A program made the position numbers and the translations under genes. 64,000 nucleotides of DNA from an uncultured Acetobacteraceae bacterium. Lineage in GTDB: Bacteria > Pseudomonadota > Alphaproteobacteria > Acetobacterales > Acetobacteraceae. The notes beneath the pieces were generated by a model that saw nothing but the letters and a program-made list of their open reading frames with translations, did no database searches and had not been told where the DNA came from. Shown piece by piece: positions 39,493 through 48,303 of this stretch. Position 1 is the first letter of the stretch. Every line of letters starts with the position of its first letter. The stretch spans positions 1-64,000 of the forward strand of contig CAIXDS010000189.1 of assembly GCA_903918195.1 (NCBI GenBank), written 5' to 3'.

Positions 39493-39744
39493 CAAGCAAG
39501 TAGCAAGTGGGGTGGGTTTCAGCCCACCGTCGCATGTTACAACCGCTCGTCAGCGTCAGCCAGTTCCCCTCCCTCGATCGCCCAATCGATCGGATACAGA
39601 CCGAGCGTGACACACAGGGTGAAGCCCGAAGGCGGCCAGTCGGCGGGATGTGCGGCAAGCCGCCGCGCGGCGCGGTGGACTCACCACAAGGTTGAGTCAG
39701 CATGCCCTGCTTGGTTTTTTAGCGGGGCGTGTTATCATCACTCC

Positions 39745-39978
39745 ATGACAAGACTTCTCGAACAGGCACTTGAAGCGGCGCGTGGCCTCCCGCCGGACGC
39801 GCAGGACGATATCGCCCGCGTTGTTCTCCGGCTTGCCGGGACGGATGACGAGACGGTGCCGGTTGAGCTTTCCGGCGATGAACGCGCCTCGATTGCAGCC
39901 TCAAAAGCCGCTGCCGCCCGTGGCGAGTTTGCGACTGACGCACAGGTGCGGGCCGTGTGGAGCAAATACGGCTTGTGA
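39745..39978 (+). CDS. Antitoxin of type II toxin-antitoxin module
   Basis: A 77-aa protein (MTRLLEQALEAARGLPPDAQ). The central segment QDDIARVVLRLAG and the tail ASKAAAARGEFATDAQVRAV (ending WSKYGL) match small antitoxins paired with ParE/RelE toxins. The C-terminal part normally wraps the toxin. It overlaps the toxin start (GTGA at 39975-39978), the standard coupling. Such pairs repress their own promoter. Confidence 0.8.
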   Translation: MTRLLEQALEAARGLPPDAQDDIARVVLRLAGTDDETVPVELSGDERASIAASKAAAARGEFATDAQVRAVWSKYGL

Positions 39979-40271
39979 GGCTTCGCTATACCCTTCCGGC
40001 TCTTGCCGAACTCGACGCGATCCTTGAATACATCGAGGCCCGTTCCCCACAGGGGGCGCGGCGCGTTCAGACGGGTATCAAGGTTCTTGTCGATCTTCTT
40101 TTGCTTCATCCTCACATCGGCGTTCGCACGGACGATCCAACGATCCGCCGGCTTACCGTGTCGCCTTACCTCTATCTCGTTTTCTATGAGCCTACCGAAG
40201 CCGAGATCATCATTCACGCCGTTCGGCATTCTGCCCGCGACCCCTTCGGGATGCCTGGAGCTTCCCAATAG
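39975..40271 (+). CDS. RelE/ParE family toxin
   Basis: A 98-aa ParE-fold protein: RYTLPALAELDAILEYIEAR, ARRVQTGIKVLVDLLLLHP, HIGVRTDDPTIRRLTVSPYL, then LVFYEPTEAEIIIHAVRHSA. Arg/His-rich strand and the VRH..R ending are family hallmarks. ParE toxins block DNA gyrase, RelE toxins cut mRNA on the ribosome; sequence alone does not decide, ParE is likelier. GTG 39975 overlaps the antitoxin stop. A GTG at 39957 would add six residues. Confidence 0.82.
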   Translation: MRLRYTLPALAELDAILEYIEARSPQGARRVQTGIKVLVDLLLLHPHIGVRTDDPTIRRLTVSPYLYLVFYEPTEAEIIIHAVRHSARDPFGMPGASQ

Positions 40272-40295
40272 AGCGAATGTAACGCCGCTGCATAA

Positions 40296-40331
40296 GGCGC
40301 GATAAGGGGATTCGTTATCGCGCCTGGTTTT
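40296..40331 (+). terminator. Terminator after toxin-antitoxin operon
   Basis: GGCGCGATAA pairs with TTATCGCGCC around a 9-base loop (40296-40324), followed by TGGTTTT. It ends the toxin-antitoxin operon. Confidence 0.75.
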
Positions 40332-40438
40332 CGCCTGCTCCGGGTCGACGGTTGCCGAAGCCCTTGCCCGACAATAGCGTCTGCTTCGCCGCGTCGAGAC
40401 GGCCGGCGGCACCCAATAAGCCCGAGAGGCGGCCCACC

Positions 40439-41611
40439 TCACGCGTTGGCGGCGTACACCGCCCGGTACAGCGCCACAATCTCGGCCTTGTCCGGCACGC
40501 GCGGGTTGTTGGCGGGGCTGCCGGACGCGAGCGCCTGCTCGGCCATCAGGTCGATCTTCCCTTCCCATACGTCCGGAGCAATGCCGAACGCGCGCGGGGT
40601 CGGCACGGACAATTCGGCGTTCAGGGCGGCCAGCCCGTCGGCCAGCGCCTCGGCCGCCAGCGAATCGTCGGCGCTGTTGGAAAACCCGATCCGCCGCGCG
40701 GCCTCGGCGTAGCGCGCCTGCCCCGCGGCCAGTCCGAAACGGGTGACCGCCGGCAGCAGCATGGCGTTGGACAGGCCGTGCGGCACGTGGAAATGCGCCC
40801 CGATCGGCCGCGACATGCCGTGCACCAACGCGACCGACGCGTTGGAAAAAGCGATGCCGGCGATGGTAGCGCCGAGCATCATGGCCTCGCGCGCGGCGGC
40901 ATTGGCGGGGTCGTGGAAGGCCGCGCGCAGGCTGGGGCCGATCAGCTCCATCGCCCGCAGCGCCTGGCCGTCGCTGTACGGGTTGGCGCGGCGCGACACG
41001 TAGGCTTCCAGCGCGTGGCTGAGCGCGTCGATGCCGGTATCGGCGGTGGTGCGCGGCGGCACGGAAAACGTGAGTTCGTAATCGACGATGGCGGCCAGCG
41101 GCAGGGCGCCAAGCCCGGCGATGAGCATCTTCTCGTCGCGTTCGGCATCGGTGATGACGGTGAAGCGGGTGGCCTCGCTGCCGGTGCCGGCGGTGGTGGG
41201 AATGGCGATCACCGGCATCGCGGCATGGTCGGCAGCGAACGGCACTTTGAAATCCCGCATCTTCGCCCCCTCGCCGCCGGTGGCGAGGATGGCCATGGCC
41301 TTCGCCGTGTCGATCGGCGAACCGCCGCCGAAGCCGATCAGGCAGTCGTAATGGCCACGGCGGAGAAAGGCGACGCCGGCTTCCACCACCGTATCTGTGG
41401 GCTCGGGGATGGTGTCGCTGAACACGCTCGGTTGCAGACCGGCGGCGAGCAGCGGATCGAGGCAACGCCGCACCAGGCCGGAAGAAACCATGAACGGATC
41501 AGTAACCACCAGCGGACGCGACAGGCCGAGCTTGCCGAGCAGGGCGGCGATCTCGGCAACGGCACCGCCGCCGACGATGATGCAGCGCGGGGCGACGAGG
41601 GTGTAAGGCAT
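40439..41611 (-). CDS. Iron-containing alcohol dehydrogenase
   Basis: A 390-aa group III Fe-dependent alcohol dehydrogenase. The NAD-binding loop GFGGGSPIDTAKA is near 95, PTTAGTGSEATRF near 140, TGIDALSHALEAYVS near 195 and metal ligands in HGMSRPIGAHFHVPHGLSNA near 264-283. It oxidises alcohols or reduces aldehydes; 1,3-propanediol and maleylacetate-type enzymes belong to the same fold, so substrate is open. ATG 41611 has GGGAGA upstream. It diverges from the NAD-binding protein at 41744. Confidence 0.88.
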   Translation of the reverse strand: MPYTLVAPRCIIVGGGAVAEIAALLGKLGLSRPLVVTDPFMVSSGLVRRCLDPLLAAGLQPSVFSDTIPEPTDTVVEAGVAFLRRGHYDCLIGFGGGSPIDTAKAMAILATGGEGAKMRDFKVPFAADHAAMPVIAIPTTAGTGSEATRFTVITDAERDEKMLIAGLGALPLAAIVDYELTFSVPPRTTADTGIDALSHALEAYVSRRANPYSDGQALRAMELIGPSLRAAFHDPANAAAREAMMLGATIAGIAFSNASVALVHGMSRPIGAHFHVPHGLSNAMLLPAVTRFGLAAGQARYAEAARRIGFSNSADDSLAAEALADGLAALNAELSVPTPRAFGIAPDVWEGKIDLMAEQALASGSPANNPRVPDKAEIVALYRAVYAANA

Positions 41612-41743
41612 CGGCGGGTCTCCCGGTTCGGACCGCAGACGGCAGGCCGCGATCATGCGGACCACCGCCGCCGCCTGCAACAGCTTTGCCAACGTCGCGA
41701 GCCGCGAGGTGACATCCTGCCGCAAGCCGCATAGACCACCCCC

Positions 41744-42592
41744 ATGACCCCTCCCGTGCACGTGATCGGCGCCAGCGGGCGCTCCGGACTCGCCCTGTGC
41801 CGCGCCCTGCGCGCGGACGGGGTCGCGGTGGTGCCGGTGGTGCGCGATGCGGCGAAATGGCGCGCCGTCGGCACCGGCGAGGCGGCGCGCGTGGCCGATC
41901 TCGGCGACCCGGCGGCGTTGCGCAACGCGCTGGGCGATGCCGCGCGGGTGGCCTCCTGCGCCCATGCGCGGCACACGCCTGCCATCCTCGCGGCGGCGCC
42001 CCCGGCGGCCCGGCTGGTGCTGCTCGGCAGCACAAGGCGTTTCACCCGCTGGCCGGATGCGCACGGCACCGGCGTGCTGACGGGCGAGGCCGCGTTGCTG
42101 GCCTCCGGCCGGTCCGGGGTAATGCTGCACCCGACCATGATCTACGGCGCCCAGGGCGAGGACAACGTGCAGCGCCTCGCCGCCGTGCTGCGGCGGCTGC
42201 CGGTGGTGCCGCTGCCGGGCGGCGGGCGCTCGCTGGTGCAGCCGATTCACCAGGACGACGTAACAAGCTGCGTGCGCGCGGCGCTGGCGATATCGTGGCA
42301 GGAGCCGCACGCCTTGGTGATCGCCGGGCCAACCCCGCTGCCCTATGCCGATTTCGTGCGTGCGGTGGCCGAAGCCGCCGGGCAGCGCCCGCCGCGTATC
42401 GTGCCGGTGCCGGCCTGGGTGCTGCGTCTGGCCGCGCCGCTCACCGTCCTCCCGGGCCTGCCGCGGGTTCGCGGCGACGAAATCCGCCGCCTGCTGGAAG
42501 ACAAGGCGTTTGCCATCGGGCCGATGATCGCCACCCTCGGGGTGCAGCCGGTCGCGCTGAAGGAAGGGCTGGCCCGCACCTTCTCACGCTGA
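41744..42592 (+). CDS. NAD(P)-binding (NmrA/complex I NDUFA9-like) protein
   Basis: A 282-aa atypical SDR. Glycine motif VIGASGRSGLALCRAL near residue 7, no YxxxK active site in the usual place, then LHPTMIYGAQGEDNVQRLA and VQPIHQDDVTSCVRAAL, which are typical of NDUFA9/YwnB-like epimerase-fold proteins. It probably binds NAD(P) and may act as a reductase or as a sensor. Convergent with ccoS, 11 bases away. Confidence 0.8.
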   Translation: MTPPVHVIGASGRSGLALCRALRADGVAVVPVVRDAAKWRAVGTGEAARVADLGDPAALRNALGDAARVASCAHARHTPAILAAAPPAARLVLLGSTRRFTRWPDAHGTGVLTGEAALLASGRSGVMLHPTMIYGAQGEDNVQRLAAVLRRLPVVPLPGGGRSLVQPIHQDDVTSCVRAALAISWQEPHALVIAGPTPLPYADFVRAVAEAAGQRPPRIVPVPAWVLRLAAPLTVLPGLPRVRGDEIRRLLEDKAFAIGPMIATLGVQPVALKEGLARTFSR

Positions 42593-42603
42593 CGCCACGC
42601 CGG

Positions 42604-42753
42604 CTATTTCAGCGGCGGGTCGTCGAACAGGATGCGGTTGGCCGCCCCCTCCAGATCGTCGTACTGGCCGCTGCGCAGGCACCACAGGAAGACCACCAGC
42701 CCGATGCCGCCCATGACGAGGCTGAGGCCGATGAGATACAGCATAATTGTCAT
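42604..42753 (-). CDS. ccoS: cbb3 oxidase assembly protein CcoS
   Basis: A 49-aa single-pass membrane protein: MTIMLYLIGLSLVMGGIGLV, then FLWCLRSGQYDDLEGAANRI (ending LFDDPPLK). The WCLRSGQYDDLEG pattern is diagnostic of CcoS/FixS. It is needed for cofactor insertion into the cbb3 oxidase. The start overlaps the ccoI stop by four bases, so it is coupled. Last gene of the cco operon. Confidence 0.95.
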   Translation of the reverse strand: MTIMLYLIGLSLVMGGIGLVVFLWCLRSGQYDDLEGAANRILFDDPPLK

Positions 42754-45176
42754 GCCGCCCTCCCTTCCCGCACCCGGGCGCGGAAGCTGTTCGCCATCAC
42801 CAGCAACGACGAACCCGACATCGCCGCCGCCGCCAGCCAGGGCGTGACCAGCCCGGCCATCGCCAGCGGCAGCATCACGGCATTGTACCCCAGCGACAGC
42901 GCGAGGTTCTGGCGCATCACCGCCCGCGCCCGCCGCGCCGTCCATAGCGCGGTCGCCACCGGACGCAGATGCGCGCCCTGGAACACCACATCGGCCACGT
43001 TCTGGCTGATATCCGCGGCACTGGACGGCGACATCGACACCGACGCGGCAGCCAGCGACGGCGCGTCGTTCAGCCCGTCGCCCACCATCAGCACACGGCG
43101 TCCCTGGGCGCGCAGGCTCTCGATCAGGCCAACCTTCGCCACCGGGCTGATCTCCGCCCGCCAGTCATGGATGCCCAAGGTCGCCGCCACCGGTCCGACA
43201 ACGCAAGCGCGGTCGCCGGACGCCAGCACGACGTGCAGACCCGCACGCTGCAGCCCGGCGACCGTTGCCACGGCGTCCGCGCGCAATCGCTCACGGAACG
43301 AAAACGCCACCGGCGGCAGGCCCGGCCGCGCGAGGAACAGTTCCGGCCCTTCGGCCACCGGCGCCGCCGGATCGCCGGCGAAGCCGCGGGAACCGAGCCG
43401 GATGTCGCCCGCCGGCGTGCGGCACAGCAGCCCCTCGCCCGGGCGTTCCTCCACCGCCTCGGCCGCCGGGACCGGCCCGGCGGCGGCGAGCAGCGCGCGC
43501 GACAGCGGATGCCGGCTGGAGGCCGCCAGCGAGGCCGCCACGCGCAGTGCCTCGCGGTCGCGCGACGGATCGTCCGCCAGTGCCAGCACCGGCTCGGTCA
43601 GCGTGCCGGTTTTGTCGAACACCACAATGTCCACCTCGGCCAACCGCTCCAGGGCGGTGGCCGATTTCAGCAGCACACCGGCACGAAACAGCGCCCCGGC
43701 GGCGATCACCTGCACCGCCGGCACCGCCAGCGCCAGCGCGCAGGGGCAGGTGATGATCAGCACGGCGCAGGCAATCAGCAGCGACTCCGCCACCGGCAGC
43801 CCCTGCACGCCCCACCACCAGATGAAGCTGGCGGCGGCACAGGAATGCACCACCGGCACATAGAGCCGCGCCACCCGGTCGGCCAGGATGACAAAACGGC
43901 CGCGCCGCGCCTCGGCGGCCTCGATCAGGCGCACGCACTCGGCCAGCAGCGTCGCATTGCCGGTAGCGGTGGCGCGCACCAGCAGCGTCTCGCCCTGGTT
44001 CAGCGTGCCGGCGAATACTTTTGTTCCCGGCCCGGCCGGCACGGGCAGGCTCTCGCCGGTGACCAGGCTGGCATCCAGTGGCGCCTCGCCGCGCTCGACC
44101 ACGCCGTCCACGCCGATGCGCTCGCCCATGCCGACCAGCACGCGGGCGCCAGGCGGCACCGTTTCCGCTGCACAGCGGAGCACGCTGCCGTCGGGCTGCA
44201 GCATCGCCACATCGGTCACCCGCAGGGCCAGCAATTGCTGCGCCGTGGCGCGCGCCTGACCGCGGGCGCGGTGGTCCAGCACGCGGCCGATCAGCAGGAA
44301 GAATAGCAGGGTGACGACGGAGTCGAAATAGGTATGCCGGCCGCCGTGAAACGCCTCCCACAGGCTCATGGACGTGACCAGCAGCACGCCGAGGCTGACC
44401 GGCACGTCCATGTTGGTATGGCCCGCCCGCAGCGCGCCCAGCGCCGAACGAAAGAATGGCCGCCCGGCATAGGCCACCGCCGGCAGGGCGATCAGCGCCG
44501 ACACCCAGTACAGCAGGCTGCGGGTGGCCGGCCCCATGTCCTCGCCGAACCCGACCCAGACGGCGATGGAATTGAACATCACGTTGGCGGCGGCGAAGCC
44601 GGCGACGGCCAGGGCGCGCAGCAGCATCCGCCCGGTACGGTCGTCGGCAGCCGCCTGTGCTGCGGCATCGAACGGCACCAACCGGTAGCCGAGCCGCTCG
44701 ACCGCGGCGACGAAGCGTTCGGCCTCCTCGGCGGCGCCGCGCCAAGCCAGACGCAGGCGGCGCGTGGTCATGTTGACGCGGCCCTGCAGCAGGCCGGACT
44801 CGCGCGCCAGCACCTGCTCGATCAGCCACACGCAGGCACCGCATTGCAACCCGTCCAGCGCCAGCGTCAGCACGTGGGTGCCGTCCGGCAAGCTCTCGAT
44901 GTGGCGGGCAAGGTCCCCGCGTTCGGCGGCTTCAGGCCGGGGGGCGCGCAGGGCGGGGTCGAGCAGTCGCTGCTCGTAATAGCGGCCGAGGCCAAGTTCC
45001 TGGATGGTGTCGAAAGCAGCGGCGCAGCCAGGGCAGCAGAAGCGGCGGCCAAGCGGGACGGGCAGCCCGCAATGATCACAGAAATGGGATCCAGGGGCCT
45101 CTCGGCCGTCGCGCGAAGGCGCGCTGCGCGCGGGGGCGGGTCCAGGGCAGAGCCCTGGCCTTACTTCAACCGTCAC
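42750..45176 (-). CDS. ccoI: Copper-translocating P-type ATPase CcoI (FixI)
   Basis: An 808-aa P1B-type ATPase that supplies copper to the cbb3 oxidase. N-terminal CDHCGLPVPLGRRFCCPGC (33-51), a heavy-metal domain with LQCGACVW near 112, eight membrane helices, the CPC motif in ITCPCALAL near 475, phosphorylation site DKTGTLTEP near 520 and VGDGLNDAPSLAAA near 700 are present. The start is GTG 45176, overlapping the ccoH stop (GTGA). Residues about 4-29 are encoded by a family A palindrome, so the N-terminus carries a repeat-derived peptide not seen in ordinary CcoI proteins. Confidence 0.93.
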   Translation of the reverse strand: MTVEVRPGLCPGPAPARSAPSRDGREAPGSHFCDHCGLPVPLGRRFCCPGCAAAFDTIQELGLGRYYEQRLLDPALRAPRPEAAERGDLARHIESLPDGTHVLTLALDGLQCGACVWLIEQVLARESGLLQGRVNMTTRRLRLAWRGAAEEAERFVAAVERLGYRLVPFDAAAQAAADDRTGRMLLRALAVAGFAAANVMFNSIAVWVGFGEDMGPATRSLLYWVSALIALPAVAYAGRPFFRSALGALRAGHTNMDVPVSLGVLLVTSMSLWEAFHGGRHTYFDSVVTLLFFLLIGRVLDHRARGQARATAQQLLALRVTDVAMLQPDGSVLRCAAETVPPGARVLVGMGERIGVDGVVERGEAPLDASLVTGESLPVPAGPGTKVFAGTLNQGETLLVRATATGNATLLAECVRLIEAAEARRGRFVILADRVARLYVPVVHSCAAASFIWWWGVQGLPVAESLLIACAVLIITCPCALALAVPAVQVIAAGALFRAGVLLKSATALERLAEVDIVVFDKTGTLTEPVLALADDPSRDREALRVAASLAASSRHPLSRALLAAAGPVPAAEAVEERPGEGLLCRTPAGDIRLGSRGFAGDPAAPVAEGPELFLARPGLPPVAFSFRERLRADAVATVAGLQRAGLHVVLASGDRACVVGPVAATLGIHDWRAEISPVAKVGLIESLRAQGRRVLMVGDGLNDAPSLAAASVSMSPSSAADISQNVADVVFQGAHLRPVATALWTARRARAVMRQNLALSLGYNAVMLPLAMAGLVTPWLAAAAMSGSSLLVMANSFRARVREGRAA
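45090..45166. repeat. Family A palindrome inside ccoI
   Basis: GGGATCCAGGGGCCTCTCGG, an inner GCGCGCAGCGCGC-like hairpin (45115-45134), then GGGTCCAGGGCAGAGCCCTG. Same modules as the intergenic copies, but here it lies within the translated 5' end of ccoI. Confidence 0.8.
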
Positions 45177-45667
45177 TTAACAACCAGCCGCCGCACCGTA
45201 TGGTATTCATGCCCCCCGGCAGTCACCGTCAGATCAAGCTCCCACTTCCCCAGTGCCAGCGCAGCATCGGCCTCGAAACGGCCGGGACCCGTGGCGTGAA
45301 AGGCGAGCGGCACGGCCACGGCCGCGCCCACCGGACGCTCAGCGGTGGCGGCCACGCTCGCGCCGATGAGGGGCGCGCCGTCACGGCCGGACAGCGTCAC
45401 CACCGGGCGGCCCTCCACCAGCGTGTCCTGCACCGTCCAGCCCAGTGCCGCCTGCCGATCGGCCGCCGCCAGCACGCGGTCATAGCGGTTGCTGACATCG
45501 AAGCCGCCATTGGTGGCCAGCCCGGGAAAGCTCTCCACCGCGAACCACACCAGGACGCCATTGACCGCCATGACGACGCCCAACGCGCCGGCGACATACC
45601 ATGGGAAAAACCGCCAGCCGCTCCGCGCCGCCGCGCCAAGCGGGTCGATCCGATAGAAACGGTTCAT
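45173..45667 (-). CDS. ccoH: FixH/CcoH family protein
   Basis: A 164-aa protein anchored by one N-terminal helix (FFPWYVAGALGVVMAVNGVLVW, near 20-41) with a periplasmic beta-domain. FixH pattern: ESFPGLATNGGFDVSNRYDR, DRQAALGW, and ATGPGRFEADAALALGKWEL. It stabilises the cbb3 complex during assembly. ATG 45667 is the start that places the helix at the usual position. Coupled by overlap to ccoI. Confidence 0.9.
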   Translation of the reverse strand: MNRFYRIDPLGAAARSGWRFFPWYVAGALGVVMAVNGVLVWFAVESFPGLATNGGFDVSNRYDRVLAAADRQAALGWTVQDTLVEGRPVVTLSGRDGAPLIGASVAATAERPVGAAVAVPLAFHATGPGRFEADAALALGKWELDLTVTAGGHEYHTVRRLVVK

Positions 45668-45689
45668 TGTTGCTTTCCCCCTGCTGTCG

Positions 45690-47186
45690 TCAGCTTCCGC
45701 CGGCGCCGGGTCCCATGAACACCGAAGTATAGCGCGTCTGTTCGCCGGTGGTGGTGTTGCGCAGCACGAAATCGATTTTTTGCGACCCGTCCGCAGCGGC
45801 GTCCGGACGGCCGAACGCCAGCACCCGGAAGGTGCCGATATTGTCGGCATCGACCGGCAGCACCAGCGAGGATGCCGGCGCGCCGGACCGGTCGGCCAGT
45901 TCCATCGCCCCGGCATCGAGGCCGCGCAGGGCCAGCACGAATTCGGCCGCCGCCTGGGTTTTGTTGGAGATCTTCACCGTGTAGCCGTTGCGGATGCTGC
46001 CGTCGCGCAGCTTGACGAACAGCGGGGCCCGGTCGTGCTGCACGGCGAGGTCGATCTGTGCCCGGGTCGCCATCGCCGTCACCAGGACGGCGATGCCCAC
46101 CGTCATGGCGCCGGCATAGATCAGCGTGCGCGGACGGAAGAAGCGGAACGGCACATGCCGGCCCTCCGCCTTCGCCTTCTGGCCGGCCAGCGTGTCCCAG
46201 GTGATCAGCCATTTCGGCTGGTGCGTCTTCACCATCATCTCGTTGCAGGCATCCACGCACAGGCCGCAATTGATGCATTCGAGCTGCACGCCGTCGCGGA
46301 TGTCGATGCCGGTGGGACAGACATGCACGCAGGCGAGGCAGTCGATGCAATTGCCCAATCCGGCCGTGGCGACGGCGCCGTTCGGCTTGCCCGCATCGAC
46401 CTTCCGGTGCCCGCGCGGCTCGCCGCGCCAGCCCTGGTAGGTCACGATCAGGCTCTGCTCATCCAGCATGGAAGCCTGGAAGCGCGGCCACGGGCACATG
46501 AAGGTGCAGACCTGCTCGCGCGCCCAGCCGGCCAGCAGGTAGGTGGTGGCGGTGAACAGGAAGGTGAAGACGTAGGCTTCGGTGGCCGCCTGACCGAGCC
46601 AGAACTGCAAGGTGAAGGTCGGCGCATCGACGAAGTACATGATGAACGCGCCGCCGGTCCAGAACGCGATGGCGAACCAGATCGTGTGCTTGATCACTTT
46701 GCGCCAGACCTTGCCGGCGGTGAGCGGACCTTTGTCGCGGCGCATGTGCTCGTTGCGGTCGCCTTCCACGCGCCGCTCGATCCACATGAACAAATCGGTC
46801 CACACGGTCTGCGGGCAGGCGTAGCCGCACCAGACGCGGCCGGCCAGGCTGGTCACCAGGAACAGCCCGACCGCCGACAGGATCAATACGCCGGCAAGGA
46901 CGTAGATGTCCTGCGGCCAGAGTTCGAGATTGAACAGGTAGAAGCGCCGATGCGGCAGGTCGAGCAGCACGGCCTGCGATACCCGGCCCGGCCCGCGGTC
47001 CCAGCGCAGCCAGGGCAACAGGTAGTAGACGGCCAGGCAGAGCACCAGCACCGCCCATTTGAACATCCGCGCCGGCCCGTTCACCGCCTTGGGATAGACG
47101 GTGAGCGGGGCGGCAAACAGGGCAGGATGGCTGACCTTACCCTCGTCCGCCACCACAGTGCGGACCATTTTTTCCATGTTGGCCAT
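45690..47186 (-). CDS. ccoG: Cytochrome c oxidase accessory protein CcoG (FixG)
   Basis: A 498-aa inner-membrane protein with several helices and two ferredoxin-type 4Fe-4S motifs (NCIDCLACVHVCPTGIDI and LECINCGLCVDACNEM, near 275-310). VWCGYACPQTVWTDLFMWIE, EREQ..CTFMCPW and the C-terminal IgG-like beta-domain match CcoG. It acts as a Cu(II) reductase feeding copper to the oxidase. Located between ccoP and ccoH. Confidence 0.95.
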   Translation of the reverse strand: MANMEKMVRTVVADEGKVSHPALFAAPLTVYPKAVNGPARMFKWAVLVLCLAVYYLLPWLRWDRGPGRVSQAVLLDLPHRRFYLFNLELWPQDIYVLAGVLILSAVGLFLVTSLAGRVWCGYACPQTVWTDLFMWIERRVEGDRNEHMRRDKGPLTAGKVWRKVIKHTIWFAIAFWTGGAFIMYFVDAPTFTLQFWLGQAATEAYVFTFLFTATTYLLAGWAREQVCTFMCPWPRFQASMLDEQSLIVTYQGWRGEPRGHRKVDAGKPNGAVATAGLGNCIDCLACVHVCPTGIDIRDGVQLECINCGLCVDACNEMMVKTHQPKWLITWDTLAGQKAKAEGRHVPFRFFRPRTLIYAGAMTVGIAVLVTAMATRAQIDLAVQHDRAPLFVKLRDGSIRNGYTVKISNKTQAAAEFVLALRGLDAGAMELADRSGAPASSLVLPVDADNIGTFRVLAFGRPDAAADGSQKIDFVLRNTTTGEQTRYTSVFMGPGAGGS

Positions 47187-47239
47187 CCCGATTTTCTTTC
47201 CCCGTTGCGGTTTACCGCATTGCCGGCGCCCGGGGCGGG

Positions 47240-48127
47240 CTATTCGCCGCCGCCGAGCGCATGCACGTAGATTGCAACACTTTTAATCGTGGCCTCATCC
47301 AGACCGGTGGTGTTGGTCTTCTTTTCCCACGCCGGCATGACGCCGAGGCGGGGATTGGTGACCTGCGCCACGATCGTCTCGCGCGCGTCGCCGTAAAGAT
47401 GTATGGCCGATTTCAGCGGTGGCGCGCCGACGGTGCGGCCACCCTCGCCGTTGGCGCCATGGCAGACGGCGCAGTTCTCGGCGAACACGGCCTGGCCCTT
47501 GGAGAGGTCCTGGCCCGCGACGGCATGGCCATAGAAGGCGCCCCAGACATAATCGGCCACCGCGTCGATCTGCGCCGCGTTGAGCAGGCTGTTAATGCCA
47601 AAGCCCGGCATCGCGCTGCCGCGGGCCTTGTCGTCGCCGCTGCGGATGCCGTGGGTGATGGTCTGCTGGATGTCGGCGAGCGTGCCGCCCCATAGCCAGG
47701 TGTCGTCGGCGAGGCTGGGATAGCCGGTCCGCCCCGCGCCGCCGGCGCCGTGGCAGGGCTGGCAGTTATTGGCGAAGGCGATGCGGCCGGCGGCGGTGGC
47801 CACCGCCAGCAATTGCGGATCGTCCTTGACCTGCTCGATCGGCGTGGTCTTGATTTTATCCATGAAGACGGCGCGCTGCGCCTCCAGCGCCTTCACGTCA
47901 TCGTCCACCGCGACGCGGCTGGACATGTTCAGCAAGCCGCGGGTGTAATCGCGCCCATAGGGAATGGCCGGAAACAGCGCCATATAGACGACCGCGAAGA
48001 TGATGCAGGCGATGAAGGTGTAAAGCCACCATTTCGGCGCCGGCGTGTCGAGTTCCTGCAGTCCGTCCCACTCATGACCGGTGGTCTCGCGACCGCTGAT
48101 CGCGTCCTTTTCAATCTTGGTCGGCAC
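47240..48127 (-). CDS. ccoP: cbb3 oxidase subunit III, diheme cytochrome CcoP
   Basis: A 295-aa subunit. After a cytosolic tail (HEWDGLQELDTPAPKWWLYT) one helix anchors it; the periplasmic part carries two c-type hemes: CQPCH near 121-125 and CAVCH near 219-223. DTWLWGGTLADIQQTITHGI between them and the MPAWxx ligand region (GVMPAWEKK) fit the family. It accepts electrons for the oxidase. Confidence 0.96.
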   Translation of the reverse strand: MPTKIEKDAISGRETTGHEWDGLQELDTPAPKWWLYTFIACIIFAVVYMALFPAIPYGRDYTRGLLNMSSRVAVDDDVKALEAQRAVFMDKIKTTPIEQVKDDPQLLAVATAAGRIAFANNCQPCHGAGGAGRTGYPSLADDTWLWGGTLADIQQTITHGIRSGDDKARGSAMPGFGINSLLNAAQIDAVADYVWGAFYGHAVAGQDLSKGQAVFAENCAVCHGANGEGGRTVGAPPLKSAIHLYGDARETIVAQVTNPRLGVMPAWEKKTNTTGLDEATIKSVAIYVHALGGGE

Positions 48128-48139
48128 CTCGAATACTCC

Positions 48140-48292
48140 TTACCGGTCGTCGTCGAACGGGATGCGGGCGTCGTGCTCCATCTTCTGCTTGCGGCTCGGC
48201 AGGTAGGTGAAGACCACGATCATCAGGAACACAACGAAGACCGGGACGACGTAATATTGCTGCAGCCACTGCAGCACGCCCATGATGGTCAT
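48140..48292 (-). CDS. ccoQ: cbb3 oxidase subunit CcoQ
   Basis: A 50-aa single-helix protein (QYYVVPVFVVFLMIVVFTYL) with the family's C-terminal RKQKMEHDARIPFDDDR. Located between ccoO and ccoP as usual. A second ATG at 48283 is a possible start. It stabilises the complex. Confidence 0.92.
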   Translation of the reverse strand: MTIMGVLQWLQQYYVVPVFVVFLMIVVFTYLPSRKQKMEHDARIPFDDDR

Positions 48293-48303
48293 TCCGCCCT
48301 CCC

